Shown: piece after piece, positions 31,085-39,505 of the stretch | How the letters are laid out: every line of letters begins with the position of its first letter | How positions within the stretch are numbered: the stretch's first letter is position 1 | Source: UBA5941 sp021824385 | GTDB lineage: Bacteria; Patescibacteriota; Microgenomatia; UBA8517 | Direction: 5' to 3' | Length of the DNA: 40,364 nt | Assembly: GCA_027347685.1 (NCBI GenBank) | Contig: DAIEQM010000033.1 | Coordinates: 1 to 40,364 of the forward strand | The notes under the pieces: generated by a model | Database searches by the model: none | The model's input: the letters and a program-made list of their open reading frames with translations, nothing else | Told to the model about the DNA's origin: nothing | Position numbers and translations under genes: made by a program

Positions 31085-31599
31085 TGTATTTCTCCAGAGG
31101 CAGACACCGAAATTGTTTTTGTTTGCGAAACCTGATCGCTCGACACAATAAGTGTTAGGTTGTTTGCTGGAGAAACATCAGTACCAAGTTCAAGCGGCTT
31201 AAACAAAAGACGAACTGTTCCACCCGAAGGAACTCTATTAATAACAAGAAATATATTGCTCGGAAGTGTCACCGACTTCACCACGGCAGATGCTGTCGCA
31301 CAAAGGGCAGAAATGGTATACGCGGTCGATTTAGCCCCACCTCCGGTGGCAGCTGCTGCAAAATCTATAGCATATCCCTGAAACGTTCCGGTGCAACCCG
31401 CTACACGCTTACCTCCTGATGCGTCTGCGTGTACCGTTCGAAGCTCGCCATTTAATGTTCGTGCATAATTATCAATTTCTTGGCGACGTCCAAAATCACG
31501 GAAGTTTGCAACTCCAACACCAGCCGCGAGTCCAATGATTACCATAACAATAAGAAGCTCTAAGAGGGTAAAGCCGGTTGACCTTGAGTAATTCGTCAT
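31081..31599 (-). CDS. Pseudopilin, GspH/FimT-like
   Basis: 172 aa from ATG 31599, which overlaps the previous stop (ATGA). The leader is STGFTLLELLIVMVIIGLAA: canonical prepilin cut after Gly, Phe +1, Glu +5. The next part (NFRDFGRRQEIDNYARTLNGE) and a beta-rich C-terminal half are typical of GspH/FimT. Two cysteines (AGCTGT and ALCATA). Predicted to be a minor pilin of the initiation complex. Confidence 0.82.
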   Translation of the reverse strand: MTNYSRSTGFTLLELLIVMVIIGLAAGVGVANFRDFGRRQEIDNYARTLNGELRTVHADASGGKRVAGCTGTFQGYAIDFAAAATGGGAKSTAYTISALCATASAVVKSVTLPSNIFLVINRVPSGGTVRLLFKPLELGTDVSPANNLTLIVSSDQVSQTKTISVSASGEIQ

Positions 31600-32099
31600 G
31601 GATTTACTGCTTTGTAATAGCACGACACCGAACCACAACTTGAGGATCCTCCACATGTTACCGTAGCTGCTCCTCCGGCAGGCTTTTCAAGTGTGGAGCA
31701 AATTTCGTATCCCGTGCCTCCTCCAGTTTGATTATATTTGTATGTTCCACTACCAGGGTCTGTTGGAACTTTTTGCATATACGTATAAGTCGTAAGGCAT
31801 TTACCAGAAGCATTTTTTCCATTCATAGCTCCTCCAAAGGTAAAACTACCAGTTCCAGAATTGGGCGGATACGAGTCACAATCCGAACGATAAATTTCAA
31901 GTGCAGAGCGAACAGTTTCAATATCACTTTTACGTCTTTGGTCGCGAGCACTTTCGCGCGCTCCCGCAAGTCCAAAAACGGAGATTGCCATAAGGAGCAC
32001 AATAATTGCAATAACAACAAGAAGTTCAATAAGGGTAAAGCCCTCAGAACCTCTGAACGTAGAGTTCATGAGGGTGAAGCCAGAATTTTTTTTCATCAT
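31596..32099 (-). CDS. Type II/IV pseudopilin (GspG-like)
   Basis: About 167 aa. The class III motif EGFTLIELLVVIAIIVLLMA is preceded by an extended leader holding an earlier near-copy (SGFTLMNS). The start could be ATG 32099, 32096 or the internal ATG of MNSTFRGS. After the helix, GARESARDQRRKSDIETVRSALEIY is the standard pseudopilin stalk and YPPNSG follows; four to six cysteines near the C-terminus (VTCGGSSSCGSVSC) probably form disulfides. It appears to be a paralogue of the next gene upstream. Confidence 0.82.
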   Translation of the reverse strand: MMKKNSGFTLMNSTFRGSEGFTLIELLVVIAIIVLLMAISVFGLAGARESARDQRRKSDIETVRSALEIYRSDCDSYPPNSGTGSFTFGGAMNGKNASGKCLTTYTYMQKVPTDPGSGTYKYNQTGGGTGYEICSTLEKPAGGAATVTCGGSSSCGSVSCYYKAVNP

Positions 32100-32103
32100 A
32101 GTA

Positions 32104-32583
32104 TTATGGACAATTACCATTACCTCCGGTAAAACCTGCAGCCGCTTTTGTTCCTGCATAGCCAGTAGAACAGACGTAAAATACCTGAGCTGGAACTGGC
32201 TTTTCAAGGGTTGCCCAAATTACATATTTGGTTCCACTTCCATCAGTAACATACTGGTACGAGTTTACCGAAGTCGGATCGTTTGGACAGGTTATGTTAC
32301 CAAGTGGGTTGGAAGCACCACACATAGAACTTGGGTTTACGGCAGATGCTTTGATTGGAAACACCCCGTTGTTTGCATTGGCATATATTTCAATCGCATT
32401 CTGGTATTGATGAATGTCAGACTGACGTTGTGCATCACGTGCTGCTGCTTTACTTCCATTAAAACTGAGAATAGCGAAAGACGCCATAACCGCAATGATA
32501 GCCACTACAACAAGAAGCTCAATGATGGTGAAGCCAGCAGAATCTCTGTAGTCAGAGTTCATGATGGTGAAACCTCTTTTCAT
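32104..32583 (-). CDS. Type II/IV pseudopilin (GspG-like)
   Basis: 159 aa. The leader again contains two GFT motifs: RGFTIMNS and AGFTIIELLVVVAIIAVMA, the second being the real class III site. The stalk FNGSKAAARDAQRQSDIHQY and the C-terminal repeat of cysteines resemble the neighbouring gene, suggesting tandem duplication. Two possible starts, 32583 and the internal ATG of MNSDYRDS. Confidence 0.82.
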   Translation of the reverse strand: MKRGFTIMNSDYRDSAGFTIIELLVVVAIIAVMASFAILSFNGSKAAARDAQRQSDIHQYQNAIEIYANANNGVFPIKASAVNPSSMCGASNPLGNITCPNDPTSVNSYQYVTDGSGTKYVIWATLEKPVPAQVFYVCSTGYAGTKAAAGFTGGNGNCP

Positions 32584-32668
32584 ACTTTCAGACTAACACA
32601 AAAAGAAAAGCAATGTAAAACAAGTTTACGTTTTACAACGCAAAACAAGTGTGCCTATTCAACGAAAA

Positions 32669-33199
32669 CTATTTGCGAGGAGTTGGCGAGGGAGAGGGGA
32701 GCGGGTCATAGAGTACTGGACGAGCTCCACTTGTGCGTCCTGCATTACAATCGACGTCTCCACAAGAGATTTTCATGAGCACGATGTTTTTGTCGTATTC
32801 ATCTTCGTAACTTCCTTCAAGCGCCGCGTATATTTGAAAGTTATCACCATTGCTTCGATATACAAACTTTCGTCCTTTATCAAAGTATGGATCGCGGGGG
32901 AGCGGGTCAAAGAATGGACTATTAATTTTGTTGTCACCCCATTCACACGGAGCAAAAACCCAATCTCCTTGCTTATTCTTAAAGCCATTACAGCCAATAA
33001 TTTTTCCATCTTCTGTAGCGAGTGGGAAGGTACCGATAGCTTTCTTAAAATCGGTAAGCCTGGATTCAATATCACCAAGTTCATTTTTGCGAGAGACGTC
33101 GCGACTCTTCCGATATGAAGCGAACAAATTTACCACTGTTACTACGGCAATAACAGTTAACACAATGGTAACAAAACTAAATTCTTTTTTACTAAACAT
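32669..33199 (-). CDS. Divergent pseudopilin-like protein without a class III cleavage site
   Basis: 176 aa with an N-terminal helix (EFSFVTIVLTVIAVVTVVNL) where the cut-site Gly and the +5 Glu of pilins are missing, followed by a pilin-like stalk (ASYRKSRDVSRKNELGDIES) and a GspG-like C-domain with FPLATEDGKIIGCNG, PFFDPLPRDPYFDKGRKFVY. The tail is Pro/Ser-rich. It starts 1 nt after the pilD stop, so it is in the operon. It may be a membrane-anchored pilin relative not cut by PilD. Confidence 0.75.
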   Translation of the reverse strand: MFSKKEFSFVTIVLTVIAVVTVVNLFASYRKSRDVSRKNELGDIESRLTDFKKAIGTFPLATEDGKIIGCNGFKNKQGDWVFAPCEWGDNKINSPFFDPLPRDPYFDKGRKFVYRSNGDNFQIYAALEGSYEDEYDKNIVLMKISCGDVDCNAGRTSGARPVLYDPLPSPSPTPRK

Positions 33200-33200
33200 A

Positions 33201-33983
33201 TTAAAAGTAAGGTGTTAGGTATTGTATCAAACTGGCACCAAATAGAGCACATACCCAAAAAGAAACAATCATAAACGGGCCGAATGGTACACGGGTTTTT
33301 TTTGTAGCACGACCACTTACTAACAGTGCGACACCCACAATAGAACCAATGATAAAGCTCACAAAAATCCAAACAATGCTTACCGGAAACCCAAGTAAAA
33401 ACCCAAGCGGAAGTGCGAGTTTAACATCTCCAAGCCCCATACCCCGACCGCGTGTCGCTAAGTTTAGTATCAAAAAAAACATACTGCTTACAAAGGCCAC
33501 CAACAGCCGCTGCCACATGTTTGTATCAGATGAAAACAGAACAAAAAGGAAACTAATCAAAAATAACAGAAACACAAAGCTATCGGGGATAATCATTTCT
33601 TCCATATCGGTTACAAAAATACCAATGGAAATAAACCCCACAAAACAAAATAATACAATTCCGGCAATGCCAAGGGAAGGAAGCCATGGAAATATTTCAA
33701 AAAACATCGAATACAACAAATATACCGATACAAACGTAAGTGCTGTTGTAAATTCTATTAATGGATAGCGAGCAGAAATTTTTTTGTGACAATGGCGACA
33801 TTTCCCCTGAAGTAAGAGATACGAGAAGAGTGGAATATTGTCATACCAGGAGATGGGCTTTTTGCAGGAGTCACAAAAAGACCTGCCTTTTGCAATAGAC
33901 ACGTCGTGCATCATTCTCCAGGTAAGCGCAGACAAGAATGATCCAAACACAAGGCCTGTTACAAACAAAAATAAAACGATCAT
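33201..33983 (-). CDS. pilD: Prepilin peptidase/methylase PilD
   Basis: Membrane aspartyl protease that cuts prepilin leaders and N-methylates the new end. The 260-aa protein has an N-terminal methylase region with four Cys (C37, C40, C62, C65: CDSC and CRHC) and the catalytic aspartates D126 (FVTDMEEM) and D186 in GMGLGDVKLA, the GxGD motif. About seven TM helices. Length and motifs are complete, so it probably processes all the pseudopilins of this locus. Confidence 0.95.
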   Translation of the reverse strand: MIVLFLFVTGLVFGSFLSALTWRMMHDVSIAKGRSFCDSCKKPISWYDNIPLFSYLLLQGKCRHCHKKISARYPLIEFTTALTFVSVYLLYSMFFEIFPWLPSLGIAGIVLFCFVGFISIGIFVTDMEEMIIPDSFVFLLFLISFLFVLFSSDTNMWQRLLVAFVSSMFFLILNLATRGRGMGLGDVKLALPLGFLLGFPVSIVWIFVSFIIGSIVGVALLVSGRATKKTRVPFGPFMIVSFWVCALFGASLIQYLTPYF

Positions 33984-34007
33984 ACAATCACTATATCAAC
34001 ACAACAA

Positions 34008-34040
34008 AACACACACCAGACTGAAGTTGCCCTGGTGTGT
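34008..34040 (-). terminator. Terminator of the main pilin gene
   Basis: ACACACCAG (34011-34019) pairs with CTGGTGTGT (34032-34040) across a 12-nt loop; on the minus strand a T-rich GTTTTGTTG follows. Confidence 0.75.
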
Positions 34041-34049
34041 GAATTTGTG

Positions 34050-34637
34050 TTAGTTAACCCACGTACCTCCGGAAAAAGCAGCGACGGGAGCGGAAGCATT
34101 ACACCAAAGACCTCCACGACCTGCGGCTGTTGCATAGACCCAATAGGCTGTTTGACCGGCTGCACACTTAGCTGTATTACGCGTAGCCTCTGCTTGCGTA
34201 AAGACAACCATGTTAGCTGCAGTGCCGTCATAACACCAACCGTTTTCGCTGACAGATGTTCCAGGACATGCTGGAGCTGCTGCGAGAGATGTATAGCCAA
34301 TTGCGGCTGGCACTGCCTTAAGTTCACCAGTTCCCACCAAACAAGTAGTGATCCATGTAGTACTCGTGTTTTGTGGAACACCAGCTACAACTCCACATGT
34401 TCCAGCTGCGGCGTCAGGATTATACGATCCACCGTTTGCTGTTGCATGGGCTTCCATAGCATGACCGAGCTGGGCTACAGTTGAGGATCGTCCTGAATCA
34501 CGAGCTGCAGCAAGTTGCTGCACAGGATTCAATGCAAGAAGTACGACCACTGCAAGTGTACCTAAGATGGCAATAACGATCAAAAGTTCAATGAGGGTAA
34601 AGCCTCGTACGTTTAGTTTCAAAAATTTCTTATTCAC
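34050..34637 (-). CDS. pilA: Probable major type IV pilin, GTG start
   Basis: 195 aa: NVRGFTLIELLIVIAILGTL class III leader (Gly, Phe +1, Glu +5), long helix with LNPVQQLAAARDSGRSSTVAQL, and a beta-rich C-domain with three Cys pairs (GTCGVV, TTCLVG, APACPG, GWCYDG, AKCAAG, LWCNAS). The GTG start at 34637 has a perfect AAGGAGGTGA Shine-Dalgarno, the strongest in the window, and a TTGACA promoter and its own terminator surround it, all consistent with high expression of a main pilin subunit. Confidence 0.85.
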   Translation of the reverse strand: MNKKFLKLNVRGFTLIELLIVIAILGTLAVVVLLALNPVQQLAAARDSGRSSTVAQLGHAMEAHATANGGSYNPDAAAGTCGVVAGVPQNTSTTWITTCLVGTGELKAVPAAIGYTSLAAAPACPGTSVSENGWCYDGTAANMVVFTQAEATRNTAKCAAGQTAYWVYATAAGRGGLWCNASAPVAAFSGGTWVN

Positions 34638-34672
34638 TTGATAGTCACCTCCTTATATATATTCACTCTTTC

Positions 34673-34701
34673 AGTATTTTGTTTTCTGGACCAATTGTCA
34701 A
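34673..34701 (-). promoter_or_regulatory. Promoter of the main pilin gene
   Basis: Minus strand perfect TTGACA (34701-34696), 17-nt spacer, AATACT (34678-34673). Confidence 0.75.
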
Positions 34702-34705
34702 GCAA

Positions 34706-35911
34706 TCAAATCGCCGTCGTGAGATTGTAAATAGGCAGCACCACGGCAACTACCAAGAATGCTACCCCAAGTCCCAAAAAGATCATAATAATTGGCTCAA
34801 TAGCTGAAGTTAAGGCTTTGACTTTTTGTTCACTTTCTACTTCAAAAACATGGGAGACTTTCATAAGAACTTCATCCATTTTTCCCGTTTCTTCACCGAC
34901 TGAAATCATCTGTGACAAAATATACGGAAAAGCTTCTGGGTGTTTTGCAAACGAAAAGGCGATAGGAAATCCTTTCTCAATTTGAGTTCCGACGTCTTTG
35001 AGGGCATCGGCAACAATTACGTTGTCGACAACATCGGTTGTTACAGAAATACCTTCAAGAATTGGAACACCGGATGCAACCATAAGTGCAAGTGTTCGGG
35101 TAAGCTCGGTTAAAATAATTTGCTTGTTTAAAGCCCCCATGATTGGAATTTTGAAAACAAAATTTGCGAATTTTCGCTTGCCGCTATACGTTTTTTTCCA
35201 GAGGGTAAAAGCCCAAAACCCAATACCAAGTGCCACCACAATCACAAACCACCAGGCAATGACAAAGTCAGAAATTGACGTCAGTATTCGAGTGGTAAGA
35301 GGAAGTGTTGCCCCAAACTGTGTATACAGGGAGGTAAGTTTCGGAATGACAAAGACAATCATAAGAATTGAAACTCCAAGCATACCCACGACGATGATTA
35401 CTGGATAAATGAGCGCACCTTTTACTTTTCCCCGAAATTCTTGTTGTCGCTCCAAGTTATCCGCCAAGCGCCCAAGTACTTTATCGAGAACTCCACCAGC
35501 CTCACCAGCTTTGATAAGTGCAATGTATGAAGGGCCGAAAACTTTTGCGTGGTTTTTTAAGGAATTTGAAAAACTTTGTCCACCTTCGACATCAGCCAAA
35601 ATTGAATTGATAATTGGCTGCATTGCAGGAGTCGACTGCAGTTGCAAAATCGTAAGCGACTCGGTCAAGGGGAGACCTGCATTTACCATTGTTGAAAGCT
35701 GTCGAGTGAAGGCAACAATATCTGCAGTTCCCACACGATTTTTGAACTGTTGGAATGTTTTTGAAAAGGTTCCAATACTTTGAGAAATACTTAAAACAAT
35801 GTAGCCTCTGTCTCGAAGAAGCTTCGATGCTACTTGTTCGTTTTGAGCCTCAACAATTCCCGTAATTAATTTTCCAGATTTATCACGTACTTTATAGCGA
35901 AAATTCTTCAT
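34706..35911 (-). CDS. pilC: Type IV pilus inner membrane platform protein PilC
   Basis: 401 aa, GspF family. It has two repeats of the T2SSF domain (about 65-190 and 270-390) with the signatures TRQLSTMVNAGLPLTESL and LTRTLALMVASGVPILEGI, plus three TM segments and the start MKNFRYKVRDKSGKLITG. It forms the membrane platform that the PilB and PilT motors turn. Its ATG overlaps the stop of a 45-codon ORF that begins with the same residues MKNFRY. Confidence 0.95.
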   Translation of the reverse strand: MKNFRYKVRDKSGKLITGIVEAQNEQVASKLLRDRGYIVLSISQSIGTFSKTFQQFKNRVGTADIVAFTRQLSTMVNAGLPLTESLTILQLQSTPAMQPIINSILADVEGGQSFSNSLKNHAKVFGPSYIALIKAGEAGGVLDKVLGRLADNLERQQEFRGKVKGALIYPVIIVVGMLGVSILMIVFVIPKLTSLYTQFGATLPLTTRILTSISDFVIAWWFVIVVALGIGFWAFTLWKKTYSGKRKFANFVFKIPIMGALNKQIILTELTRTLALMVASGVPILEGISVTTDVVDNVIVADALKDVGTQIEKGFPIAFSFAKHPEAFPYILSQMISVGEETGKMDEVLMKVSHVFEVESEQKVKALTSAIEPIIMIFLGLGVAFLVVAVVLPIYNLTTAI

Positions 35912-36045
35912 ATTTTGTATTTAGAATTTCGATATACAAAACCGTGTTTTTTATGAAGTTGGGAGAAATAAATTTCTCCAGATCTTCTCAGATTCACAGA
36001 TAAAAAAGGCAGTGTGTTTTTTATCTGATAGCGGAAATTTTTCAT
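35908..36045 (-). CDS. 45-codon ORF overlapping pilC, start duplicated from pilC
   Basis: ATG 36045 opens MKNFRYQIKNTLPFLSVNLR and ends SKYKI, with its TGA overlapping the pilC ATG (ATGA). The first six residues are identical to PilC and the first 18 nt differ at only two positions, so the start of pilC appears to have been duplicated. The ORF contains an 11-bp AT-rich hairpin (35997-36027) and a GGAGAAAT/ATTTCTCC hairpin (35962-35979). It may be a relic or a real upstream ORF coupling pilC translation. No function assigned. Confidence 0.45.
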   Translation of the reverse strand: MKNFRYQIKNTLPFLSVNLRRSGEIYFSQLHKKHGFVYRNSKYKI

Positions 36046-36063
36046 GGGCAGGGTTTAAACATA

Positions 36064-37119
36064 CTAACGCCTCAGCATTCGTGCAAGTTGCTCAGGCCTG
36101 AGGGAATAATTTTGTGCGTCTTCAAAACTAATTTTTCCGTCTGTCACGAGAGAGGCAAGTGACGCCTCTAATGTGCTCATTCCAGCCTCACTTGATGTTT
36201 GAATAATGGAGTCAATTTGGTGCGTTTTACCTTCACGAATGGCAGTCTTTATAGCAGTGGAAGCGGTCATAATTTCATATGCAACGACACGACCAGCGCC
36301 AGGAGACGGAATCAAGCGTTGCGAAAATACCGCTTCAAGAACACTTGAGAGCTGAAGCCTCACCTGATCTTGTTGTTCATGTGGGAACACGTCAACAATA
36401 CGATCAATTGTTTGTGCAGCTGAATTGGTGTGTAGTGTTGCAAATACCAAATGTCCAGTTTCTGCAATCGTCAGTGCTGCAGCAACTGTTTCGTAATCAC
36501 GCATTTCACCGATGAGCACTACATCAGGGTCTTCACGCAAAACCGAGCGAAGAGCAATATTCCAAGAGTGTGTGTCAGTACCCATTTCACGTTGTGAGAT
36601 GATTGCCTTTTGTGATCGAAAAATAAACTCAACAGGATCTTCAATCGTTACAATGTGACACGAACGATTTGCATTAATTTCATTCAAAATTGCAGCGAGC
36701 GTCGTTGATTTTCCTTGTCCTGTTGGCCCAGTTACGAGAATAAAACCTTGTTTCAGAGTCGTAAAGGTATGAGCGGTATACGGAAGACCTAACGAATCAA
36801 TGGTGGGAATAACACTCGGAATCAAACGAAATGCCGCTGCCCACGTACCGCGTTGGGTATACGCGTTTACTCGGAAGCGTGCCCGTTCACTAAAAGCCAA
36901 TGAAAAGTCGATTTCTTTGTTCACCGCAAGGCGTTCAAGTTGATCATTACTCATGATTTTTTTCAAGAAGTTTTCCATTGCTTCTTGCGTTGTTGGCGCT
37001 TCATTGGGAACTGCACCAAGTTCGCCATCTTTGCGAATAATAGGAGGAATACCTGTTACTAAATGCAGATCAGATGCTCCTTGGGCGACAGTAAGTTCGA
37101 GTAATTGTTGTATTTCCAT
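36064..37119 (-). CDS. pilT: Type IV pilus retraction ATPase PilT
   Basis: 351 aa, hexameric motor that depolymerises the pilus. It starts MEIQQLLELTVAQGASDLHL, 4 nt after pilB; the longer in-frame start would overlap pilB. Walker A GPTGQGKST (131-139), Asp box, Walker B in DVVLIGEMRD, His box HLVFATLHTNSAAQTIDR and the C-terminal AIKTAIREGKTHQI motif typical of PilT (AIRNLIRE in others). All catalytic residues are in place. Confidence 0.95.
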   Translation of the reverse strand: MEIQQLLELTVAQGASDLHLVTGIPPIIRKDGELGAVPNEAPTTQEAMENFLKKIMSNDQLERLAVNKEIDFSLAFSERARFRVNAYTQRGTWAAAFRLIPSVIPTIDSLGLPYTAHTFTTLKQGFILVTGPTGQGKSTTLAAILNEINANRSCHIVTIEDPVEFIFRSQKAIISQREMGTDTHSWNIALRSVLREDPDVVLIGEMRDYETVAAALTIAETGHLVFATLHTNSAAQTIDRIVDVFPHEQQDQVRLQLSSVLEAVFSQRLIPSPGAGRVVAYEIMTASTAIKTAIREGKTHQIDSIIQTSSEAGMSTLEASLASLVTDGKISFEDAQNYSLRPEQLARMLRR

Positions 37120-37123
37120 AAAA

Positions 37124-38863
37124 TTATTCTTGTGCAACACGCAATACTTCTTCAATAGTAGTAACTCCTTCAACAACCTTCAAGTAGCCATCTTGTTTCA
37201 TACTCATCATTCCTTCAATGCGCGCCTCTTTATCGATTTCTGATGCGGGAGCGCGTTCCAAAATGAGTCGTGCAATTTTTTCGGTAACGGGGAGTACTTC
37301 AAAGATAGCAACACGACCTTTATATCCAGAATTATTGTTTTCAGGAGTAGGAATACCGTGTTTTAGTTGGCCATTAAAATCTTTCGGCATCATTGCACCA
37401 AGGTTTGCCCGAATATCTGCCAAAACCGGTGGTTCTGGAACATACGGTGCAACATTTTTTTCATCTATTTTACGAAGTACCCGTTGTGCCAAAATTGCGG
37501 TAATTGAAGAGGCGAGCAGAAACGGTTCAACTCCCATATCCAGAAGTCGAGGAAGTGCACCTGCAGCGTCATTGGTGTGAAGCGTCGCGAATACCAAATG
37601 CCCAGTAAGTGATGCCTGTATTGCGAGATCGGCTGTTTCATGATCACGAATTTCTCCAACCAGAATAATATTTGGATCTTGTCGCAAAAATGATCGAAGA
37701 CCGGATGCAAAAGTAAGTCCAACACCAGGATTGATTTGTACCTGATTGACGCCTGCAATTTTATATTCGACAGGGTCTTCAAGCGTCATGATATTCACTT
37801 TTTGTGTGTTCAGTCGTTGAATAATAGAGTAGAGGGTTGTCGTCTTACCCGATCCGGTAGGTCCACAAATGATAATAATTCCATGAGGGCGAAGAATTGC
37901 ATCTTCCAAATTTTTCAGAGCGCGCCCACGCAGCCCGAGTTCGGGAAGATCGGGGATACCTCCACTTTTTTTCAAAAGACGTATAACAATCTTTTCACCC
38001 CAGGTTGTGGGAAGAGTAGAAACACGAAGGTCTACTTCTTGATCGGTATTTTTAAAATTAAATCGTCCATCTTGAGGAATACGACGTTCGTCAATCTTCA
38101 TACCTGACAAAATTTTGATACGAGAAACGAGCGCGTCGTGGAGCTCACGAGGAGTTGTCAGCTTTTCTTGCAAAATTCCGTCAATGCGATAACGCACGCG
38201 AGTAGACTTTTCCATTGGCTCAATATGAATGTCAGATGCGCGGGCCCTGACGGCAAAGTCCAAAATGTGAGTTACCACTTCACTAATACGCTCTTGTCGA
38301 ACGAGTCCTGTTTGCTTAGTCAGGTCAAGCGTTTTTACCCCGTTTTCAGGAGTTACCTCTTTAAGGGCGGCGGTTACTTCTTGGGAAAGCGTTGTGGAGT
38401 AGCGTTTTGCCGTGACTTCATCAAGAAGAGAAGGAACTGCAGCTGCCGGTTTAATATGGTATCCCGTTTTTTGTTCGAAAAACTCAATGGTTGCAAGGTC
38501 GAGAGGTTCTGCCATTGCAAGCACCAGTTGATGAGTTTTTTCATCGGACGTAATCGGAAAGACTCGGAACTTTCGCGCTTGGTCTTGAGAAATCAGAGAA
38601 AGAGCGACAGGAGAAACAGGAGTATTATTTAAATCAACAAAAGGAATATTGTAAAATCGTGCTTTGGCGGCTACCAGCTGTTCTTCAGTTACCAAATTCT
38701 GCTCTCGCAAGACATCTTCTTGGCTTTTTCCAGTCTGAATTTCGGCCAACTTTACCGCATCTGCGCGCTCTTTGGTGAGTGCACCCATGGTAATCAAGAT
38801 GTCAGTAATAGTGCCACTGGTGGGCACGGAATTAGAATTAGGGGCGGCAGGATTCGGTTGCAT
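37124..38863 (-). CDS. pilB: Type IV pilus assembly ATPase PilB
   Basis: 579 aa extension motor. The N-terminal MshEN-type domain (about 18-160) leads into RASDIHIEPMEKSTRVRYRI, Walker A GPTGSGKT (334-341), Asp box VNIMTLEDPVEY, Walker B LVGEIRD (401-407) and GHLVFATLHTNDAAGALPRL. The zinc-binding tetracysteine after AQRVLRK, present in most PilB/GspE, is absent (it reads IDEKNVAPY). TATAAT lies 14 nt before the ATG (38883-38878), overlapping the divergent clamp-loader promoter. Confidence 0.94.
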   Translation of the reverse strand: MQPNPAAPNSNSVPTSGTITDILITMGALTKERADAVKLAEIQTGKSQEDVLREQNLVTEEQLVAAKARFYNIPFVDLNNTPVSPVALSLISQDQARKFRVFPITSDEKTHQLVLAMAEPLDLATIEFFEQKTGYHIKPAAAVPSLLDEVTAKRYSTTLSQEVTAALKEVTPENGVKTLDLTKQTGLVRQERISEVVTHILDFAVRARASDIHIEPMEKSTRVRYRIDGILQEKLTTPRELHDALVSRIKILSGMKIDERRIPQDGRFNFKNTDQEVDLRVSTLPTTWGEKIVIRLLKKSGGIPDLPELGLRGRALKNLEDAILRPHGIIIICGPTGSGKTTTLYSIIQRLNTQKVNIMTLEDPVEYKIAGVNQVQINPGVGLTFASGLRSFLRQDPNIILVGEIRDHETADLAIQASLTGHLVFATLHTNDAAGALPRLLDMGVEPFLLASSITAILAQRVLRKIDEKNVAPYVPEPPVLADIRANLGAMMPKDFNGQLKHGIPTPENNNSGYKGRVAIFEVLPVTEKIARLILERAPASEIDKEARIEGMMSMKQDGYLKVVEGVTTIEEVLRVAQE

Positions 38864-38900
38864 ACAATCTAATATTCATTATATAGTGCGAACAACACTC

Positions 38901-39443
38901 ATGCACGCATTTCTTTTAGAAAGTGTAGAAAACCCACATACTATTGACCTAATCTCTGCTGTCCCTGAACAATTTGAAACAGTTGTTTTTTATGAAATTA
39001 GTTCGATTGGAGAAGTGAGAGAATTTAAAAAATCGTGGGTCTATTCGCAACCCACCAAAACGCTGTGTGTAATTTCTCATTTAGATGATGCAAAAGAAGA
39101 GGCACAAAACGCTATCCTTAAAATGCTCGAGGAGCCACCTCATGCAAATTTAATGTTTTTGCTTCTGGTCACCAATCAGTCACGAATTATACCGACTATT
39201 CTGTCAAGAGTTACCGTCATACGATCACCAAAAACAGAGAAAACAGAGACCAAACAAACGGAAGATGTAACCATTACATTTGAGTTGGTTTCCAAAACGA
39301 CTGACCGCGATGACGCTATAAAACTGTTAGCCAATAAAAAAAGTGAGTCTGCCCTCAAAGCAATCGAAGCACTCAAAAAAAACGGGAATGTTACCCTTCA
39401 ACTCACTAATTATTTGTTATCGCAAAATAAACCTATAGGTTGA
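38901..39443 (+). CDS. Short DNA polymerase III delta'-like clamp-loader subunit
   Basis: 180 aa with the delta'/gamma core pattern NAILKMLEEPPHANLMFLLL then IIPTILSRV (sensor/SRC-type SRV motif). The N-terminus has no Walker A and the protein stops soon after domain II, so it is about half the length of E. coli delta' (334 aa). It is likely the non-ATPase clamp-loader subunit in reduced form. It shares a divergent promoter region with pilB (TATAGT at 38882-38887). Confidence 0.8.
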   Translation: MHAFLLESVENPHTIDLISAVPEQFETVVFYEISSIGEVREFKKSWVYSQPTKTLCVISHLDDAKEEAQNAILKMLEEPPHANLMFLLLVTNQSRIIPTILSRVTVIRSPKTEKTETKQTEDVTITFELVSKTTDRDDAIKLLANKKSESALKAIEALKKNGNVTLQLTNYLLSQNKPIG

Positions 39444-39468
39444 TTTAACATCTTTTTTATGATAGAAT
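39440..39468 (+). promoter_or_regulatory. Promoter of the 138-aa gene
   Basis: TTGATT (39440-39445), 17-nt spacer, TAGAAT (39463-39468). Confidence 0.6.
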
Positions 39469-39505
39469 TTCGTGTTCGATTGATCACTGATATAGGGAGA
39501 CAAAA

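Noticed and set aside
32068..32778. 236-codon plus-strand ORF opposite the pseudopilins
   Set aside because: It is antisense to two clear pseudopilin genes with class III leaders; its Cys/Arg-rich composition is typical of a shadow frame.
35997..36027. Terminator between pilT and pilC
   Set aside because: The 11-bp hairpin is very AT-rich, lies within the 45-codon ORF coupled to pilC and sits in an otherwise continuous pil transcription unit, so termination there is doubtful.
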